Source: Acidobacteria bacterium UBA823
Lineage (GTDB): Bacteria; Acidobacteriota; Vicinamibacteria; Vicinamibacterales; UBA823
Length of the DNA stretch: 17,809 nucleotides
NCBI GenBank assembly: GCA_002296225.1
Contig: DBHR01000104.1
Span: 1-17,809, forward strand
Reading direction: 5' to 3'
Shown: one piece after another, positions 14,988 to 17,809 of the stretch
How the letters are laid out: the number at the start of each line of letters is the position of its first letter
Position numbering within the stretch: the first letter of the stretch is position 1
Notes under the pieces: model-generated
Databases searched by the model: none
What the model saw: the letters and a program-made list of their open reading frames with translations, nothing else
Told to the model about the DNA's origin: nothing
Made by a program: the position numbers and the translations under genes

Positions 14988-16853
14988 ATGGCTTCGACAT
15001 CGCACCCCCTGGTTTCCATCGTTAAGCCCCAACGCCGCAACGTGGCAATCATTGCTCACGTTGACCACGGCAAGACGACGCTTGTCGACGCTCTGCTCCA
15101 TCAGAGTGGAGTATTCCGGGCGAACCAGCAGGTGGCTGTGCGCGCCCTCGACAATATTGATCTTGAACGGGAGCGCGGCATCACCATCATGGCGAAGAAC
15201 ACGGCGGTTCGCTATGGTGATGTGACGATTAATATCGTTGATACACCTGGCCACGCTGACTTTGGTGGGGAAGTGGAGCGCACGTTGACCATGGTGGACG
15301 GCGTGCTGCTGCTGGTCGATGCTTCGGAAGGGCCGTTGCCTCAGACCCGTTTTGTGCTGCGAAAGTCGCTTGAGCGCAAGCTGGCACCGATCGTCGTTGT
15401 GAACAAGATCGATCGTCATGATGCTAGGCCAGCAGAGGTTCTCAACGAGATTTACGACCTATTCATCGACCTCGAAGCCGACGATGAACAGATCGATTTC
15501 CCTGTCTTGTACACGAACTCGAAGGCCGGCACGGCGACCGCTGATATAAGAAAACCGGGACAGACGCTGCGCCCGCTTTTCGACGCGGTCATCGATCATG
15601 TGCCGGCTCCTACTGGCGACCCGCACGCGCCACTTCAGCTCCTCGTTGCAAATCTTGATGCGAGCGACTATCTGGGCCGTATTGCAATCGGCCGAATTTT
15701 CAATGGAAGTGTCAAAGTGGGCGACCAGGTCGTCGTCGCGAAGCTTGACGGCGAGGTCCAGCGGACGCGAGTGACGAAGCTTTACGCTTTCGACGGGCTC
15801 CGACGTGCCGAAATCGAGCAGGCGGTGGCTGGCGACATCGTCTGTCTCGCCGGCATCAGCGATATTACGATAGGCGAGACCATCACTGATTGCGATGTGC
15901 AAACACCGATTCCACCAATCCACATCGACGAACCGACCGTGTCAATGATTTTTGGTGTAAACACGTCGCCGATGTCGGGCCGGGACGGGCAGCACGTCAC
16001 ATCGCGTAATCTTCGCGACCGGCTGGACCGAGAGCTGGTCGGTAACGTCTCGATCCGTGTGGAGGACACGGACTCGGCGGAACAGTCTGTCGTTATCGGC
16101 CGTGGCGAACTTCAGCTCTCTATTCTCATCGAGATGATGCGGCGCGAGGGGTATGAATTACAGGTTTCGCGGCCCGAGGTTGTGACTCGCACGTTCAATG
16201 ATCAACTCGTAGAACCGGTTGAGGAATTAGTTGTCGACGTTGCGGAAGAATTCCACGGCGTCGTAATTGCCCAACTCGGCAGACGTCGTGCAACGATGAC
16301 TAAGATGGTGGACCATGGAAGCGGTCGTGTGCGTCTTGAATTTCGCGTACCGACACGTGGGTTGATCGGGTTTCGGTCCCAGTTCCTAACCGATACCCGA
16401 GGAACTGGCATCATGAATCATTTATTCGCGGCTTGGGAACCCTGGCGCGGGCCAATTAGCGCCAGACCGACCGGCGTGCTCGTAGCGGACCGTGTGGGGA
16501 AGGCTACGGCGCACGCGATGTACAACCTTCAGGAACGGGGCGAGCTTTTTATCCAGCCTGGCACTGATGTCTATGAAGGGATGATCATCGGAGAAAATTC
16601 GCGACCGGCAGACCTCGACGTTAATGTGACCAAGGAGAAAAAGCTCACCAACATGAGGAAATCAACGTCGGAGGAGGCCATTCGCCTCGTGTCGCCCCGC
16701 AGGTTAAACCTCGAGCAGGCGATTGAGTTTATCAATGAGGAGGAACTGGTCGAGATTACACCCGGGAGTATCCGGCTACGGAAGCGATACTTATCGGCAA
16801 ACGAGCGGCGAATCAGAGGGGGGCAGCGCGATAAACAGAAGGACACACGCTGA
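14988..16853 (+). CDS. typA: Ribosome-associated GTPase BipA/TypA
   Basis: 621-residue translational GTPase related to EF-G that acts on the ribosome, especially in assembly and under stress or cold. GTPase motifs: G1 AHVDHGKTT (23-31), G2 ERGITIMAKNTAV (Thr 66), G3 DTPGHADFGG (85-94), G4 NKID (139-142) and G5 SKA (178-180). Domain II contains DYLGRIAIGRIFNGSVKVGD. EF-G-like domains III and V follow (SVVIGRGELQLSILIEMMRREGYELQVSRPEV), then the BipA-specific C-terminal domain: TRGLIGFRSQFLTDTRGTGIMNHLF, ERGELFIQPGTDVYEGMIIGE, and NMRKSTSEEAIRL near the end. Length is normal. The start at 14988 is 10 nt past the preceding stop; in-frame starts at 14955 and 14934 would overlap the previous gene. 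No start has a strong ribosome-binding site. Confidence 0.95.
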   Translation: MASTSHPLVSIVKPQRRNVAIIAHVDHGKTTLVDALLHQSGVFRANQQVAVRALDNIDLERERGITIMAKNTAVRYGDVTINIVDTPGHADFGGEVERTLTMVDGVLLLVDASEGPLPQTRFVLRKSLERKLAPIVVVNKIDRHDARPAEVLNEIYDLFIDLEADDEQIDFPVLYTNSKAGTATADIRKPGQTLRPLFDAVIDHVPAPTGDPHAPLQLLVANLDASDYLGRIAIGRIFNGSVKVGDQVVVAKLDGEVQRTRVTKLYAFDGLRRAEIEQAVAGDIVCLAGISDITIGETITDCDVQTPIPPIHIDEPTVSMIFGVNTSPMSGRDGQHVTSRNLRDRLDRELVGNVSIRVEDTDSAEQSVVIGRGELQLSILIEMMRREGYELQVSRPEVVTRTFNDQLVEPVEELVVDVAEEFHGVVIAQLGRRRATMTKMVDHGSGRVRLEFRVPTRGLIGFRSQFLTDTRGTGIMNHLFAAWEPWRGPISARPTGVLVADRVGKATAHAMYNLQERGELFIQPGTDVYEGMIIGENSRPADLDVNVTKEKKLTNMRKSTSEEAIRLVSPRRLNLEQAIEFINEEELVEITPGSIRLRKRYLSANERRIRGGQRDKQKDTR

Positions 16854-16937
16854 CACGTCGCCCGCACCCGATGAAATGCCTACAGGTCACACGAACTTTA
16901 AATAAACTGATTCGGTCGAAGACCTAGAATCCGTCGT

Positions 16938-16944
16938 GGAGGAG
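16938..16944 (+). promoter_or_regulatory. Ribosome-binding site deciding the start of the second PQQ dehydrogenase
   Basis: GGAGGAG precedes two adjacent ATG codons (16946 and 16949). The GGAGG core leaves 3 nt before the first and 6 nt before the second, so the second is the better start. The difference is one methionine. Confidence 0.7.
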
Positions 16945-16948
16945 CATG

Positions 16949-17809
16949 ATGAAGCGAGCCTGTTTCGGTTTTGGCGCCTTGGCGCTAACGGCCCTCCTAG
17001 GTGTCCCGTCCGTCGGTTCTGCCCAGCTGACGGGCGTTGAGGACGGGGAGTGGCGTTACCTAGGCGGCGATGCGGGACACACCCGGTCCGCTCCGCGGCT
17101 GGACCAGATCGACGCGTCAAATTTCTCTGGTCTGCAGGTCGCCTGGATCTGGCGAGGGAATAACTTTGGGCCCGGGGTCGAGTACACGTTTCGGTCCACG
17201 CCGGTTTTCGTGGACGGCATGCTGTACACGGTCGCCGGTCAGCGGCGGCAGGTGGTCGCTATTGACCCTGCTACGGGAGAGACGCTCTGGACCTTCCGGG
17301 AGCCAGAGACAATGAGATATTTGCGCTCGCCGAGGACGGATTTTGGAAAAGGTGTTGCCTACGCGAAGGTGGACGGACGAAGCGTGATTTACGTCACGAC
17401 GCCTGCCTATTTCCTCTGGGCTTTGGACGCCAGGACGGGGCGGCCCCTACCGAATTGGGGCACACCCGCACTGCTGGAGAATTTCTCAGAGACGGGGGTC
17501 GTCGATTTGATACCGGACCTCGTACGGGACTGGGGGCCTTGGCTGAACTGGAACGGGACGTATGACCCGGACCACGGAATTCCGAGGCGACTCGGCATGG
17601 TTACCAGTTCGGCGCCGCCGATTGTGGTGAACGGGGTGGTTGTAGTGCTTGTTGGCCATGAGCCCAGCTATGACCAGACAAGGATCGAAAACGTTCCTGG
17701 CGACATTATGGGCTACGACGCCAAAACGGGAGAACACCTTTGGAAATTTCACGTGATCCCACGACCCGGTGAGGTCGGCCACGATACCTGGGAGAACGAC
17801 GCCTGGCGG
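16949..17809 (+). CDS. PQQ-dependent dehydrogenase, second paralog (3' part beyond window)
   Basis: Open reading frame continuing off the right edge; 287 residues are visible. Signal peptide: MKR, then hydrophobic 6-20, with cleavage near GSAQ (22-25). The mature part repeats the architecture of the dehydrogenase at 2023-4065: GEWRYLGGDAGHTRS, LDQIDASNFSGLQVAWIWRG, FRSTPVFVDGMLYTVAG, VVAIDPATGETLWTFREPE, FGKGVAYAKVDGRSVIYVTTP, DWGPWLNWNGTYDPD and KFHVIPRPGEVGHDTW. All are collinear with the first copy. The active-site Trp/Asp block lies beyond the window. The gene stands alone on the plus strand 95 nt after bipA. It is a clear paralog by shared blocks, but diverged, so not a recent duplication. 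Substrate unknown. Confidence 0.9.
   Translation, partial: MKRACFGFGALALTALLGVPSVGSAQLTGVEDGEWRYLGGDAGHTRSAPRLDQIDASNFSGLQVAWIWRGNNFGPGVEYTFRSTPVFVDGMLYTVAGQRRQVVAIDPATGETLWTFREPETMRYLRSPRTDFGKGVAYAKVDGRSVIYVTTPAYFLWALDARTGRPLPNWGTPALLENFSETGVVDLIPDLVRDWGPWLNWNGTYDPDHGIPRRLGMVTSSAPPIVVNGVVVVLVGHEPSYDQTRIENVPGDIMGYDAKTGEHLWKFHVIPRPGEVGHDTWENDAWR

Noticed and set aside
1..17809. CRISPR, tRNA, rRNA, transposase or integrase signals
   Set aside because: No regularly spaced repeats, cloverleaf-like segments, transposase or integrase motifs, or terminal inverted repeats were seen on reading both strands.

Overview
This looks like a piece of a moderately GC-rich bacterial chromosome. Several secreted PQQ-type beta-propeller proteins, including a DWPQWRGPNRDG protein and two paralogous quinoprotein dehydrogenases, sit beside ordinary housekeeping genes (hflKC, bipA/typA). 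That mix suggests Acidobacteriota, perhaps the Vicinamibacteria side. This placement is an inference from family style only; no rRNA or other marker is present. I see no tRNA, rRNA, CRISPR array, insertion sequence or phage gene.

Layout. (1) 1-631: the ATPase of a LolD/MacB-type ABC transporter, cut by the window edge and with an in-frame stop just upstream of the visible homology. (2) 689-4065, minus strand: a secreted PQQ-like propeller protein and a PQQ-dependent dehydrogenase, separated by a strong intrinsic terminator. (3) 4368-6301: hflK-hflC, overlapping by 4 nt. (4) 6435-11548: an accessory-looking block. It holds a stand-alone RibD_C-type reductase (plus), a minus-strand operon running MDR dehydrogenase, 6-pyruvoyltetrahydropterin-synthase-like protein, GT4 glycosyltransferase and SAM methyltransferase, and a divergent CDP-alcohol phosphotransferase (plus). 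(5) 11649-14977: a large polytopic membrane protein resembling GT-C enzymes, then a membrane-anchored arylsulfotransferase-like propeller. (6) 14988-16853: BipA/TypA. (7) 16949 to the end: the start of a second PQQ-dependent dehydrogenase, paralogous to the one at 2023-4065.

The part most likely to be an undescribed system is block 4. A pterin- or flavin-pathway-like core (RibD_C reductase plus PTPS-like protein) is joined to an oxidoreductase, a glycosyltransferase, a methyltransferase and a membrane phospho-alcohol transferase. The PTPS-like protein has lost the usual catalytic Cys, one zinc His and the catalytic Asp/His pair, while keeping the pterin-anchoring Glu region. The MDR lacks the usual zinc Cys. 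Together they look like a repurposed pathway making a modified, probably glycosylated, GTP-derived heterocycle, possibly linked to a lipid or phospho-alcohol. The product is unknown.
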